Shown here: positions 1 to 11,346 of the stretch, in pieces
How the letters are laid out: each line of letters opens with the position of its first letter
Numbering within the stretch: the stretch's first letter is position 1
Source of the DNA: Armillaria gallica
Taxonomy: Eukaryota > Basidiomycota > Agaricomycetes > Agaricales > Physalacriaceae
DNA: 64,000 bases
Assembly (NCBI GenBank): GCA_037576215.1
Contig: JBANDB010000002.1
Location: 3,596,001-3,660,000, forward strand
Reading direction: 5' to 3'
The notes under the pieces: model-generated
Seen by the model: only the letters and a program-made list of their open reading frames with translations
The model's database searches: none
What the model was told of the DNA's origin: nothing
Translations under genes and position numbers: made by a program

Positions 1-309
1 TTAAGGCACGCAGATGAATTCGTTCTGGCGCTAAGTATTGACAAGTCGTGCTGTACTGTTGATGGAGCTATTCGTGAGTTTAGACTGAAACCTGGGAACA
101 GGATCGTGAAGAAAACAGTGTGGTTGAACGAACTAGTGCATATAAGGAATTTATACCGCAAATGTGATGGTATGAGCGACGGAATTCACGGCCAAGAAGG
201 CACTGAGCTAGAGCTAATTCTCAAAAGAGGTGTTGAACTAATGAATAGCAGGCATGATACGATTACGGGGAATCCATACACGACAACCATGGCAGACGTC
301 TTAGTATGA
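1..309 (+). CDS. 3' end of an unrecognised protein (5' truncated)
   Basis: Frame 1 is open from the first base of the window to a TGA at 307-309, giving about 102 C-terminal residues. It starts LRHADEFVLALS and ends TTTMADVLV. The first internal ATG is at 106, but the frame stays open upstream and the composition does not change there, so the gene probably begins outside the window. I recognise no motif. The stretch is charged, has no membrane segment and contains one Cys-Cys pair. It could be the last exon of any neighbouring gene. Coding is supported only by the uninterrupted frame. Confidence 0.45.
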   Translation, partial: LRHADEFVLALSIDKSCCTVDGAIREFRLKPGNRIVKKTVWLNELVHIRNLYRKCDGMSDGIHGQEGTELELILKRGVELMNSRHDTITGNPYTTTMADVLV

Positions 310-767
310 TAGCACTAGACACACAGATAACATCAGATATAAAAGATGCCCATGACATTGGAGTCTGAGCATTCCGCAAACCATAAGTTTTTCATATTTA
401 CCATCCATTTGGTAAGAATTGAGAATGCTTGGAGAGGAAGTGCCTGAAAGTGCTTCAGTAGAAGCACTACGCCGGCGGCATCTTTTTGCGTCCCGCCGGC
501 TAGCGTTGCGATAGCCTTATTAAAAACTCGAACATGAATCAGTCGCCACTCAGTCGTGGTTACGGTTCTCTGCAGAAGCTGTTGAGGACTGCCGTGATTT
601 GGCGACATAACGCTCCAATATCACAGAATACGAACTAGATGCTTACTGTGATTCGGGTTTCTGCCCGAAGCCTGGCTCAAAGATGAACCTGGGGTCTTTA
701 TAGGACGAAACATGCATTTCTACCGCAATCCAGGTCCCTGTGATTTTAAACTTTAGGTGGAGTCGAC
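310..767. other. intergenic, 458 nt
   Basis: This lies between the truncated first gene and the SNG1-like gene. A 91-codon minus-strand frame (333-608) is present but has no recognisable motif and no splice partners. It presumably holds the 3' flank of the first gene and the promoter of the next. No TATA-like element stands out. Confidence 0.5.
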
Positions 768-2819
768 ATGAACAATGACGTTGCTAATGATCGCAGCGCT
801 TCAACCAGCGTGTCAGTGAACGAGGATGCCCAATTGGTTCCGGCACCTCCGTTCTCGCTGACCCTCCTCGCTGAAAACCCTGAGTTTATCGAGGCTAGAC
901 TGAAGTTCATAAAGATAATGGCTCTCAGGACCGTATTGATGATCATGGCTATCTTCGCCTATTTTTCGATATATTGGGTGCGTTGGGAATATCTATCATC
1001 TCGTCCCGTCACGCTTACGTCGTTTCCAAGGGTGCATTGTGGAAGGTCCTGTTCGCCCTCTTGAAGGATGGATCATAGTACGTATACCTGTTCCTCTATT
1101 TTCTTCATTTTCCTGAACCTATATATCCAGGACTTCGATGGAATCTCGAATAGGCAGCACAGTGAAGGATGAGCTGTTAAAACAATCTGATAATAGGATC
1201 GCATGGCAAATGCATTCAACCAAAGGATTCAACAATGCCAACGATGTGGCTACTGCCGTTGTTGAAGAAGAGTGTTGGGTTGCCGTTACAAGTATGCTAT
1301 CGTTTTTGCTTACGTTCTCATGCGATCCATTGACATTATGCTTTCAGTAAATGCAGATGCTAGTGCGCGTCTCAATGCGACACTCTTTTCTGGGAACGAT
1401 TCATATAACTCCTCGGAGGCTATAACTATCATAGCTGTAGAAGCTCGGAATGAAAATGCATAGTAAGAATTTTGATTCGCTCCTGTGACTATACTAAAAT
1501 TGATACACAGCCGGACGTTTATAAGACCATCGGTAAGTCGTCCTAGTTCACATCTTGATTAAAATTTCAGCCCATCCTCTCACAGGTTGAGACGTCTGTG
1601 CAGAACATAGTAAACAACTTTGCTGTCGAAATTGCCGCAGAAATACAAGCCCAGAATAATCTAACCGCTTTACTATCGGTGCCTCCTTCGACGCTAGTCC
1701 AGCCGATATACTACACGCTTGACAATGCCAGACCTTTTGACGTGCCAGTGCAAGTACATTTCGTTATGCTCGAGTCGGAAGTTCTCCGCTTAATACAATC
1801 CATAACAGCGCCACGGCGGTTTCTTTCGTTGGCCTCATCTATCTACTGATCTTATCGGTAGGTCCTCATCCTCGGTGCTATTAAGGATTGTATTGACGCC
1901 TGCACAGTTCTACATCGTAGTATGGTCCTGTTGACTGTTTTGAGTTCATGTTTCCGACTTCCGTGACAGAACTCTGGTTCGCTTGCGAGGCAGGTATCAG
2001 GTCTGGAACGAATGCTTACATTTAGGTCTCTCATTCAACTTCGATTACTGACGCCACTGTTGTTGTATCTCGTCATTTCCGTAGGTGCGATATACCGCTT
2101 CCACAGCAGGTAATTAACGCCAGTATTCCAGTGCTTCTACGCTTTGCTGAGTCTAGCCTTCGAACTGCCCTTCGAGCGGAAGTGCGTTCGGACTCTTCAA
2201 TTCCTTCTGGTCTTCTTATACTTGCTGATGCAAAACAGATTTGGGCGTTCTGGGTTCGTTGTGTACTGGATGCTATCATTCTGTGGCATGAGCGCTGTGT
2301 ACACTTTCTCCCAGCTTGAATCTGTAAAGTAACTAATTTCATTTCTAGCGGCCTGGCTCTCGAAGCCTTGATGCCTCTCCTTACCGCTAAATTTATTCAG
2401 CTGTTCCTCATGCTGTGGATCATCAGTTCAGTGTCTTTCCTTCACGGAAGCTAGTTCGGTTCGACTTACAAGCCGAATCGCTGAGCAACTTTAATCGCCA
2501 TCATTATAGGTAACATTTCGACATGCCTGCTTCCTCTGGATATTTTGCCTGGATTATACGCATATGGACACGCAGCCCCATTTTACAACATTTCGCGGGC
2601 CGTCCGGACTGTCGTATTCAGCACCCGAAACGAAGGTCGGTGTATCATTCCTTAGACCATTCCTTACTCAACAAGTCTGGTCCAGTTGGAAAGAATTTCG
2701 GTATCCTGGTGGCCTGGATCGTTGTATCGTGCTTGACGATGCCATTGATTCAGTGGTACCGGCGCCGAGAGCAAGTCCAGTCGTGGCGAAAATCCCAAGT
2801 TGCGCAGAAGCTTGTATGA
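768..2819 (+). CDS. SNG1/DUF3533-family multi-pass membrane protein
   Basis: Multi-pass plasma-membrane protein of the fungal SNG1 (nitrosoguanidine resistance) family, whose transport role is poorly defined. Family landmarks appear in order: an N-terminal TM ending in SIYW, then GWII-DFDG, IGSTVKDEL, INADASARLNATLFSG, ARNENAY, DVPVATAVSFVGLIYLLILS, SGLERMLTFRSL, FERKFGRSGFVVYWM, WIISNISTC, LPLDILPGLYAYGHAAPFYN and a final TM with WYRRREQ. My exon model is 768-981, 1031-1077, 1131-1291, 1348-1462, 1511-1532, 1571-1749, 1809-1857, 1908-1916, 1970-2080, 2132-2181, 2239-2298, 2349-2425, 2510-2635 and 2686-2819. The intron at 1750-1808 fits only as GC-AG, and exon 1908-1916 has nine bases. Between DFDG and IGSTV (about 1134-1148) the frame slips by one base. 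This is either an indel in the sequence or a broken gene. The family call is firm; the first exon joins are less sure. Confidence 0.82.
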
Positions 2820-2976
2820 TTTCCAATTTGTAGACTATAGCAACACTTTATTGCACCTCGTTCCAGTGGATGACGTCTTTCAGGAGATGGGATCCTCATC
2901 GATCGTGTTTCATTATCTGTTGTGCAGCCCCTAGAGCGTAAGACAATCCACCACCATCCCCTCTACCACTACGGGG

Positions 2977-3687
2977 ATGGGCTTCAGGTTCAGGAAGAGG
3001 AAGCCTCAGCCTAGCCTTGACAATCCGCTGGCCAACGATAATGCCCCCTTAACGGTGTGTAACAGATATGGGGAAGCCCGCATCATGATGTGCCCCTGCT
3101 AATGTTCTCTCTTGTGCAGACTACTGACGACGACGACACGACAGCGAATGCTCAACGGCTCAAGCACAATTTTGGGCACAAAGCACGACAGTTTTTTGGA
3201 TTGTACTGGGCTCTTCGTCATGGCAAGGTAGATGAGGTAGATGCCGATGCTTCTTCTAGTAGTGAACTTTCCCCCTGACAACGTCCTGGAGCAGGACTCG
3301 TCTTCATCTACAGGCACTTCGACTGACAACAGACGAAGGTCTGCTGCATTGATTGATATGCTGCAGCCTCGACCGCCCATTCCAGAGATATCACGACCTC
3401 TCCGGCAAAGGCATTATCGCGATGATTACAGACCTCGCCGTAGGGATGACACGCCTACACAGGGCACGAGCACGCTCGAGCATGCTGCGACGCCGCATAT
3501 TAGCGAACATCCGCCTCGATTTGCGTCAGTCGTACGAAGTGCATCTCCGCGGTACTCGACGTTTGCCCGAGCCACACACAGTACCATTATATTTGCCCCC
3601 AATCCTGTTGTCAACGAAACTTCCCTGGACAGTGCACCACCTGCCTATTCCCCTCTCGATCCCACCCCTTCCAGTTCTCACTTGTAA
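2977..3687 (+). CDS. small Ser/Pro-rich protein with a PPxY motif, unknown
   Basis: I do not recognise this protein. The start at 2977 (MGFRFRKRKPQ) leads into a 26-codon exon. Intron 3055-3119 joins it to TTDDDDTTANAQRLK, and a second intron near 3217-3259 joins a basic stretch to VNFPPDNVLEQD. The second half is disordered, rich in Ser, Pro and Arg, and ends APPAYSPLDPTP. PPAY is a classical WW-domain ligand motif, so regulation by a Nedd4/Rsp5-type ubiquitin ligase is possible, but that is inference. No signal peptide or clear TM is visible. The frame across the second intron is my best fit and could be wrong. Confidence 0.55.
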
Positions 3688-3967
3688 CCCGCTCTATTGA
3701 ATATGTAGACACAGGGTGGTGTATTATTTTGGACTTGTATTCTCATGCCTAGAAATATCACGTATATATATCCATTAACTTTCCTTGTCACCGGTACCCA
3801 TTAGTCAAATCAAGGTTTCAATAATCACGCACACCGATTGGCTGCCGGCCCTTGCCCTTATCGAGGTAATATTCACACGGTCGAGGACGGGTATTCATCG
3901 TTCATGACGCGGTCGGCCCACTGGTTGCCTGTCGACCTCTTCGTCACGGTGGTACCTACGGGATAAA

Positions 3968-5370
3968 ATGTCGGTCCTGCCAAGAATATCGCGCGCGCTA
4001 TCCCGGTCGTTAGCGACTCTGCACCGTGGATCCCCAGCTGGGAAAAGGTAAGGGCTCTGCCTTGTGTCGTGGAACCCGTACTAACTAAGTGCAGTCCCAC
4101 AGGTGTGTCACTGCTCCCGCCTTGTTGGAAAGGTGCCCGTCTGAATGCCACCGAGTAGCTGTTGTCATGATGAACATGGGCGGGCCGTCGACGGTGAGCT
4201 GTCGAGTTGCCTGCAGGGACCCCACTTTTCTAACGTCGCGTGCTAGGTGGCCGAGACCCATGATTTTCTAAAGAACCTCTTTTTGGACAATGACCTTATC
4301 CCGCTCCCTTTTCAGCGGTTCCTTGCACCCGTGATTGCTCGTCGACGGACACCCCAGATCGAGCAGCAGTACACGGACATTGGTGGCGGGTCGCCTATAC
4401 TACGGTACACTCAGATGCAGGGCGAAGGATTGGCCTGTCTCTTGGATGAGCTGCATCCGGAAACCGCCCCGCACAAAACTTATGTCGCATTCCGGTATGC
4501 CAACCCGCTTACGCAGGAGACAGCACGCCAGATGAAGGCAGACGGTGTCAAGCGGGCTATCGCGTTCACACAGTACCCTCAATACAGCTGCAGCACGACC
4601 GGGAGCAGTCTGAACGAAATTTTCCGGCGTGGAAAAGCGGCAGAGTTTGGGGACGTGGAATGGAGCGTGATAGACAGGTGGGGGACGCATCCAGGCTTTG
4701 TGGAGGTTCGTCCCTTTGAAAAACAAACGTGTTGATTAATGATCTGATTCCGTGCAGGCAGTGGCGATAAACATCGAAGCCGCCTTGGCAAAGTTCCCGG
4801 TTGCAACACGCGACAAGACCGTTCTTTTGTTTTCTGCGCACTCGCTGCCGATGTCGGTGGTGAACCGAGGGGACCCGTACATCATGGAGGTGTCTGCGAC
4901 TGTTTCTGCAGTCATGGACAGACTGGGGCACTCTAACCCCTACCGTCTGGTGTGGCAGTCTCAGGTTGGCCCATCTGCTTGGATGGGAATGCAGACAAAC
5001 GAAGCACTCAAGGGACTAGCTCGTCTGGGCGAGAAGCAAGTGGTGCTGGTGCCAATTGCGTTTACAAGCGACCACATTGAGACGCTGTACGAACTCGATT
5101 TGGAGTACGCGAAGGAGGCACGGAAGGTAAGGATGTGAACCGTTCGATTGGTGCCAGGCTCATCTTCCACTAGCACGGGATCGAAGTGTACCGCGCTGAA
5201 TCTCTGAATGATTCCCCGTCTTCATCCGTGCACTAGCTGACATTGCAGCGGAGCATCTCCGTCAGGGTAAAGGTAGCCCGACGAGCGTGCAGCTGGGACT
5301 TCGGTGCCCTGGCTGTACAAATGCGACGTGCGGGCAGCAAAAAGAGTGGTTCAGGCAGGGGGGACGTTAA
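3968..5370 (+). CDS. HEM15: ferrochelatase (haem biosynthesis, mitochondrial)
   Basis: Inserts Fe2+ into protoporphyrin IX, the last step of haem synthesis, on the matrix side of the inner mitochondrial membrane. The N-terminus ([20 protein letters not shown]) is a typical Arg/Ser-rich mitochondrial leader. Conserved blocks include [60 protein letters not shown] and [16 protein letters not shown]. The four [2Fe-2S] ligands of the human-type enzyme are all present: Cys in YSCSTTG and the C-terminal CPGCTNATC (C-x2-C-x4-C). Exons are about 3968-4047, 4103-4193, 4247-4705, 4758-5126 and 5174-5370. In the last exon the frame drops one base in the CCCC run at 5214-5217: upstream reads ESLNDSP, and [14 protein letters not shown] follows only in the next frame. 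Because the gene is normally essential, a sequencing error is the likelier cause. Confidence 0.93.
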
Positions 5371-5658
5371 TGTAAATTACAATGTAGTGTTCCGGAGGTA
5401 CGGCCTGATTAGTAGTAGCGACAGGTAAGAAGTAACGCCGTTTGTACGTGAGCGTGTCAAATGCAGCAATCATCAACTCAGGTCTTTCTTATAATACCAT
5501 ACAAACCTGACACAGGCTCTTATTGGCCCGTATTCATTGATTCCTATCTCTACCGTTCCATTTCCGGCCGCCTTCTTGTTCCTTGGACCGATCAGCGAAC
5601 GAAAACAATATAAAATTGAATTTAAGCCTTGCTGGCTCGAGTGCAGGCCCCCCTCGAC

Positions 5659-7494
5659 ATGCCCCATTCCACCGTCGTATCGTCCCCAGGAAAGGTCCTA
5701 ATCGCTGGCGGCTATCTCGTCCTCGATCCTGCCTACTCTGGCGTTGTCGTATCGGCCTCGTCCCGGTTCTACACCGTCATAACGGACGGCCAGCCCACTC
5801 AGATCCGTGTACGATCCCCCCAGTTCCAAGCGGCCACCTGGACATACAATCTCTCCTGGTCACCCTCTGTCCAGGTCGAGCAAGCTGTATATCAGTGAGC
5901 CACATATCTTTCCTTGATTCCCCCCGCCTCAAATTTATCATTCCAGGACGAGCACGAATAAATTTGTCCACCTTGCTCTAAAAAAGACACTTGCCCTTGT
6001 CGCTGAAATCCAGGGGCTGGCTTCCCTGCAGGACTCCTTGGCTCGGGGCCTTGATATCGCCATTGCAGGCGACAATGATTTCTACTCCCAGAGAGCCAAG
6101 GTACTGCTCCGTTTGGGCTTTATTATCTGTCTTACTTAGACTTTCGGACAGTTGGCGTCGCTAAACCTTCCACGCACCCTTACTTCCCTAGAATCTATAG
6201 AGCCACTCGCCGCTACAGGCGTATCATTATCCAATGTCCACAAGACGGGCATGGGCTCCTCAGCGGCACTGATCACTTCCCTGGTCTCCGCCCTGCTGCT
6301 TCATCTCGGTGCCATACCAGCATCCTCGTTCTCGGACACCAACAGCGACGGCAGACGTCTTGCCCACAATCTCGCTCAATACGTGCACTGTCTGGCACAG
6401 GGCAAAGTGGGCAGTGGATTCGACGTGTCCTCTGCCGTGTTTGGCAGCCACATCTATACTCGTTTCGTGCCGGGGGTTCTGACTGACTTGATGGGCGACG
6501 ACTCGGTATGTCTGCTTCATTTCGGTTGCGAGTACATGTGAACTGATTACATACAGACGTCCCGCCCGCTCCTGCCTGTCCTGTCGCCTTTCAACCAGGC
6601 CTGGAATTACCGGGTACAGCCATTCCAACTCCCTCCGTTGACCCGAATCATGCTGGCGGACGTAGACGCTGGAAGTGATACACCATCATTGGTGGGCAAG
6701 GTGCTTAAATGGAGAAACGAAGACGCCGAAAGAGGTCTGTATGTTTTAATCGTCCGATGAACGACCGCTAATGTTTTTCCCATACAGCCAACGCGTTGTG
6801 GGCCGCACTGGACCAGCTAAACCAATCCCTCGCGCAAACTCTCATCCAAATTTCCAACCTGTACACGGTGGATCCACAAAGTTACGAGAGTGCCGTCAAA
6901 TATATCTCATCATTAAATCACTTTCAGGTCTGCTCCGAAAACCTTGGCTATAACAAATCCGTACTGATTCACTCTTGCAGTGGCTCGCAAATCCGGATGC
7001 CCCGCCAGAGGAAATGCCGGTTATTTCCTCATTCTACACAGCCCACATAATATCTGAGGTTGGCAAAATTAACTTTTTCGAACGGTTAAACGCTGTAACG
7101 GAATTTTTTTAGTCTATTCGAGAAAAGATGCGGGAGATGGGGACGTTAGCTGATGTTCCAATCGAGCCGGAAGGACAGACTAGGTTGCTGGACGCGTGTA
7201 TATCGCTAGCCGGCGTGATTGGCGGAGGAGTCCCTGGAGGTTAGTGTTTTACCATCGCTCTTTTCCCCGTCTGAAATTGCGTTAGCCGGTGGCTATGATG
7301 CTGTGTGGCTCCTTGTCCTCGATCCAGTCGACCCGTCGCCCGATCAACCGCCTCGAGTACGTGTGGAACATGTTTGGGAAACGTATAGCTCCGTTTCGCC
7401 GCTATCAGCCGTCGAAAGCTTGGCCAAGGGTACCAGAGTCGAGGTGCTCGAACACATCAAAGGCCTCAAAGAAGCCATCTCCCAACAGTCGTAG
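5659..7494 (+). CDS. ERG8: phosphomevalonate kinase
   Basis: Phosphorylates mevalonate-5-phosphate to the diphosphate in the mevalonate/ergosterol pathway. It is a GHMP kinase: the N-terminus shows STVVSSPGKVLIAGGYLVLD, the ATP-binding loop is KTGMGSSAALITS, and the family block GKVGSGFDVSSAVFGS follows. The C-terminal GHMP segment contains GVPGAGGYDAVWLLV. The first ATG at 5659 gives MPHSTVVSSPG; the longer frame upstream begins at a CTG. Eight exons join cleanly: 5659-5894, 5947-6100, 6152-6505, 6557-6734, 6788-6927, 6981-7058, 7113-7239 and 7286-7494, with introns of 46-54 nt. It follows HEM15 on the same strand. No frameshift was seen, and the length is as expected for the family. Confidence 0.95.
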
Positions 7495-7610
7495 GCGTAG
7501 TGATGATACTGCACGGAATTTTATAATTTACATAATGGTTGTCCGTATAATGTCCAGGTCTAGATACGCAGCACTTCATCCATGCGTTCCGTTTTGTGAT
7601 GTCGCGCGGT

Positions 7611-9728
7611 TTACATGCATATTTTCGCGTCGCCTTCCGGAGTCCAGGTCTTGCCCAGCGCTTGAAACAAGGAGATAGCCATCACCGTTACTCCGAATGC
7701 CACGCAACAAACAGCAGGCAACTTTCTTCGGCTGTGCAACGGTGTTTCGGGGCTTATGAGTTTGAGGTAACAGGCGGCAGGGAAGATAAATGCCAACGCG
7801 GTAGCCGATACGCCGCCGGTAATCTCGAGCATCACCCCAAGATCACAAGTAACCAGTGCAACTTTAAATTTGTTAGTCATAAACGGGTCCTGACAGTAAG
7901 TACTATAATGATTACCTAGCATCGACCCAAATAAAATGCTTGTGGTGAAGAATATATGTCGTTGTTGATTGAATGGCTCGTGTGAAAAGAAATATTGCTC
8001 CACGACCTGTGAATTGTCAGTGGAGGAACCTTGGATGAATTCAGGACCCAGACCTCTCGGCAAACAAAAAGTTCCAAAGGCAATGTCGTGAACATATTCA
8101 ATCCGAAGCAGAAGCGAGCAACATTAATGAGTGTATCGCTCTGTTCTCACGTCAGTATGAAATAAGTACTGATAAAGGAGCTTAATCACCGGGGAAAAAT
8201 TATTGAGAATGTTCCCTTGTGTCTTGTCTGTGAACACAATATATGCTGAAATTGCTAACGTGCAACATGATACCAGCGATATTAGGGTAGATATATGGGT
8301 TACTTGGGCGAACCGGTCTAGCGTTGGAGTTCGTAGACTGCCGTAAATAAGCAATGAATTGTGATGGCAAACTAGAGCAATAAATGAGCGACAGGAAGAA
8401 CAAACAGAACACTACATACCGAATGCAAAGCTGATAACCCCGATTGCCTGGAAAACGCCAGGACCAATGACTGTGAATCGTTTGGACTGATCACCTTCAA
8501 ATCAGGAGTGACATGAGGGCCCTCGATTAGAACCGAGCCGACGATTATGAGCATCCCGATGAGGGCAAGACCAGATGCTCGCGAGAGTTTATGGATGTCA
8601 CGATATAGCGACAGTGGGTAGGATACACAAATAGTACAGAGAGCAATGACAAATTGACGATTCGCAAATAATGAAAGCACGGGTATCGAATGTAGGTTGG
8701 GGAATATTGAGCGGATGACATGAGGTATGGTATCGCCAATGATTATTCCAAAGGCGCACATGCCTTCATAAAATCTCAGCTTTGGGATATAACGATGCCA
8801 CGATCGACTCACCTCCGAACGCGAAAGCGAACTGGAAAAAGGAAACAGCCGCTCGTCCGCTTGATCCAAAGCAGTGGTTCATGATGTCAATATAAGAATG
8901 ACTACCACTGAGTTTTGCGTTAATGACGATAAGACGAATAGTCCAGTCTGTGACTGCACATAAGACCACTAGCAGGATGATTCCCGTGAAAAATCCAGCT
9001 TGGCTGACGGCGTAAGGAAGACCTGGACGAGACGGTCAGAAATGGTGCAACGCCTGCCTGACACACGATAGTACAAGACTAACCAATGATGCCTAGTTCT
9101 CAAATCAGATGTAGACCAGGAATGGAAAGAAAAAGTAAATACCTGCTCCTAATATTGAATTTGCCATGTTAGCTATTGAATCCACCATTCCTCCACCTGC
9201 ATTTGCTTTGGCAGCTAAATCCTCCAAGTCCAAAGCCAAATCCGTGTCTGTCTGTCCAGTAGAAGTGTGTAGAGGAATAGCGGTGTCTAGGTTTCTTCGG
9301 GCGGAAGAGTCCAATAATCCTACGAGCAGTGGCATGCGACGGTCCATATGTCCGGGAGGTGTTCTTACGGTGACCTCGTCGTCTAGGTCATCGGAATCAA
9401 GGTCGTATTCTGTGTGAACAGTTCCGTTTTATTCGTCAAGAACGGTAATGTCTGACACGAACACACCTGCCTCTCTGCTCGCCATGGTCGACCTTAACGG
9501 AGGGCCTATGACCTGCACATCCTCCTGAAAGCGTACGACATGCTCAGCCTTTCCTTTATTCGGTGGACTAGGCTGAGATTCGAGGTGACCATCGTCTGAG
9601 TCATCGTCGTCGATGGCAAAAACTACATTGTCGTCGGTCAAGTCGTCTTGCGACCGATTTAGCAGAGGCTGTCGCGCCTCGCCTTCAGTGTCACCATCGC
9701 CCTTTTTGTTGCGAGATTGACCGAACAT
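7611..9728 (-). CDS. AVT-type amino acid transporter (SLC38-like)
   Basis: Multi-pass amino acid/auxin permease family transporter, probably vacuolar like yeast Avt5/6/7. The start at 9728 gives MFGQSRNKKGDGD and then a long acidic cytosolic N-tail. The transmembrane core starts at GGGMVDSIANMANSILGAG and continues through AVSQAGFFTGI, DWTIRLIVINAKLSGSHSY, the block around GIIIGDTIPHVIRS, and FTTLPLELFVCRE near the end. The last exon has LEITGGVSATALAFIFPA, typical of this family, and ends at 7611. Several introns of about 50 nt break the frame. Only 156 bp separate its start from the divergent PL14-like gene, so the two share a bidirectional promoter. The substrate cannot be told from sequence. 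Confidence 0.88.
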
Positions 9729-9884
9729 TTGAATATCCGTATTATGAGGCAAACATGGAGCGGACGTGGACGTGGTCGCGGTCGAGAATAAAGTTGCACA
9801 GCCAGGCCCCATTCGGACCTTGGTTCACTTGGATCGTCACGACGTCGCCGTTTTCCACTTTCTGCATTCTTTCGTCATTGCATT

Positions 9885-11185
9885 ATGTATACCACTATTT
9901 CATTATTCCTTCTCGCCTTCTTTTCTTTCAGATTTCTTGTATACCCAGTGGCCGCCGTACAACTTTCTCCACAAGAGCTGGCTTCTCAGTATTCTCTCAC
10001 GACGAGCACGACATTCCCATTCCCAACCGCCACGCAAAGCAGCAGTGAAACAGACTCGTTCATCGTTTCGCAATGGTCACTAAGCAAGGGCGCCTCGAGA
10101 ACGGTCCCAACGACGTTGCTTTCGTGGACGATCCATTCACCACTAACTCTTCCAGTTCAGTTCTCGAGGTCACGTATCCGCAAGGCAGTTTTTCGCATGA
10201 CACCGGAGGCACCCAATTTTACAATCTTTGGAACATGTCCAATGGCGATGTGTTTCAGTCTCTTATGTTGTCCTACGACATAGCATTCGACAAGGACTTT
10301 GACTGGGTCAAAGGCGGCAAGTTACCTGGACTGCGAGGTGGACCGAATGCTACTGGCTGCAGTGGTGGTAACCAGCCCACTGGTGGCGACTGCTTCAGTG
10401 TTAGACTGATGTGGCGACAGGAAGGTGCTGCTGAAGGTACGCTATGTCACACTAGAACTCCCAGTCAACGTTCCAATTCCTTTGGACCTAGTATACGCGT
10501 ATATTCCCACGCCGAATAATCTGTGTAGCGAGCGCAGTATTACCTGCAATGACGATTTTGGCACTAGCATATCCCGCGGAGCCTTCAGTTTCGTTACCGG
10601 AGAGTATGCTCACCACCGTGAGACTGGTGTGAAGTAGCTGACGTTTTGTTGGTAGATGGAATCAAGTCACTCTTCTCGTGCAGCTCAACAACCCAGCAGA
10701 TGTAGCTAACGGAAACCTCAAATTATAGTACGATTTCAGTTATAAAACAAGTCAAACAGTTGCCGAAGCTAATGAATAGTTACAACAACCTCGAAGTAAT
10801 CTCCCAAACGGATCTCCAATTTCGAAGCAGTTCATCTGTTAATGCTGGTGGGATGTATTTCTCGTGAGCACTGTTCTAGCTATCTGCTGTATTAACTTCA
10901 TGTGATGGATTGATCAGGACATTTTTCGGAGGTTGGTGCCGCACTTACGTGCGAACTATAACGTTTACGAGCAGAACTGATCCTGATTCATTAGGTTCTG
11001 ATGATAGCTGGGCGACACCGAGTACTACCCATACGTACTTCCGCAATATTACGATGTGGGGTGGTTCAAACCCGTCCAATTTGACGGGAGCGGAAGTTAC
11101 CAGCGCTGTCAGTAGCTCGTGGATATCGCAACTGTGGACGACTTTACTCACTGTGTTGCTCACGGTCGGTTCCCTATGCATGTGA
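9885..11185 (+). CDS. secreted polysaccharide lyase 14-like protein, possible GPI anchor
   Basis: It has a signal peptide (MYTTISLFLLAFFSFRF...VAA) followed by a Thr/Ser linker and a PL14-type beta-jelly-roll. Diagnostic blocks are MLSYDIAFDKDFDWVKGGK, LPGLRGG, VYAYIPTPNNLC, DFGTSISRGAF, WNQVTLLVQLNNPADVANGN and GGMYFSTFFGG. Later exons are about 10492-10603, 10656-10727, 10780-10863, 10918-10931 (14 nt) and 10995-11185. The tail WISQLWTTLLTVLLTVGSLCM is hydrophobic and ends the protein, as in GPI-anchored proteins. Near 10088-10090 the frame slips one base in a GGG run: WSLSKG is in one frame and RLENGPNDVAFVDDP in the next. The family acts on glucuronan/alginate-like polymers; the substrate here is unknown. 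Confidence 0.85.
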
Positions 11186-11346
11186 CAGATAGATTCTATA
11201 AGTAGGACACGGACTTTACCTTTGCGGAACGGGGACAATAGCAAGTAAACTTTAATACATACTTCGAAGCACACAGGATTGTATGGTACCAATACAAGGC
11301 ATAAAATATAGCACCACTGGCATGTTACAGTAAATCTATACCGAAC

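Noticed and set aside
333..608. 91-codon minus-strand frame
   Set aside because: No homology recognised and no partner exons; could be real but unsupported.
4566..4931. 121-codon minus-strand frame across ferrochelatase
   Set aside because: It lies wholly opposite conserved ferrochelatase codons and shows no motif; a shadow frame.
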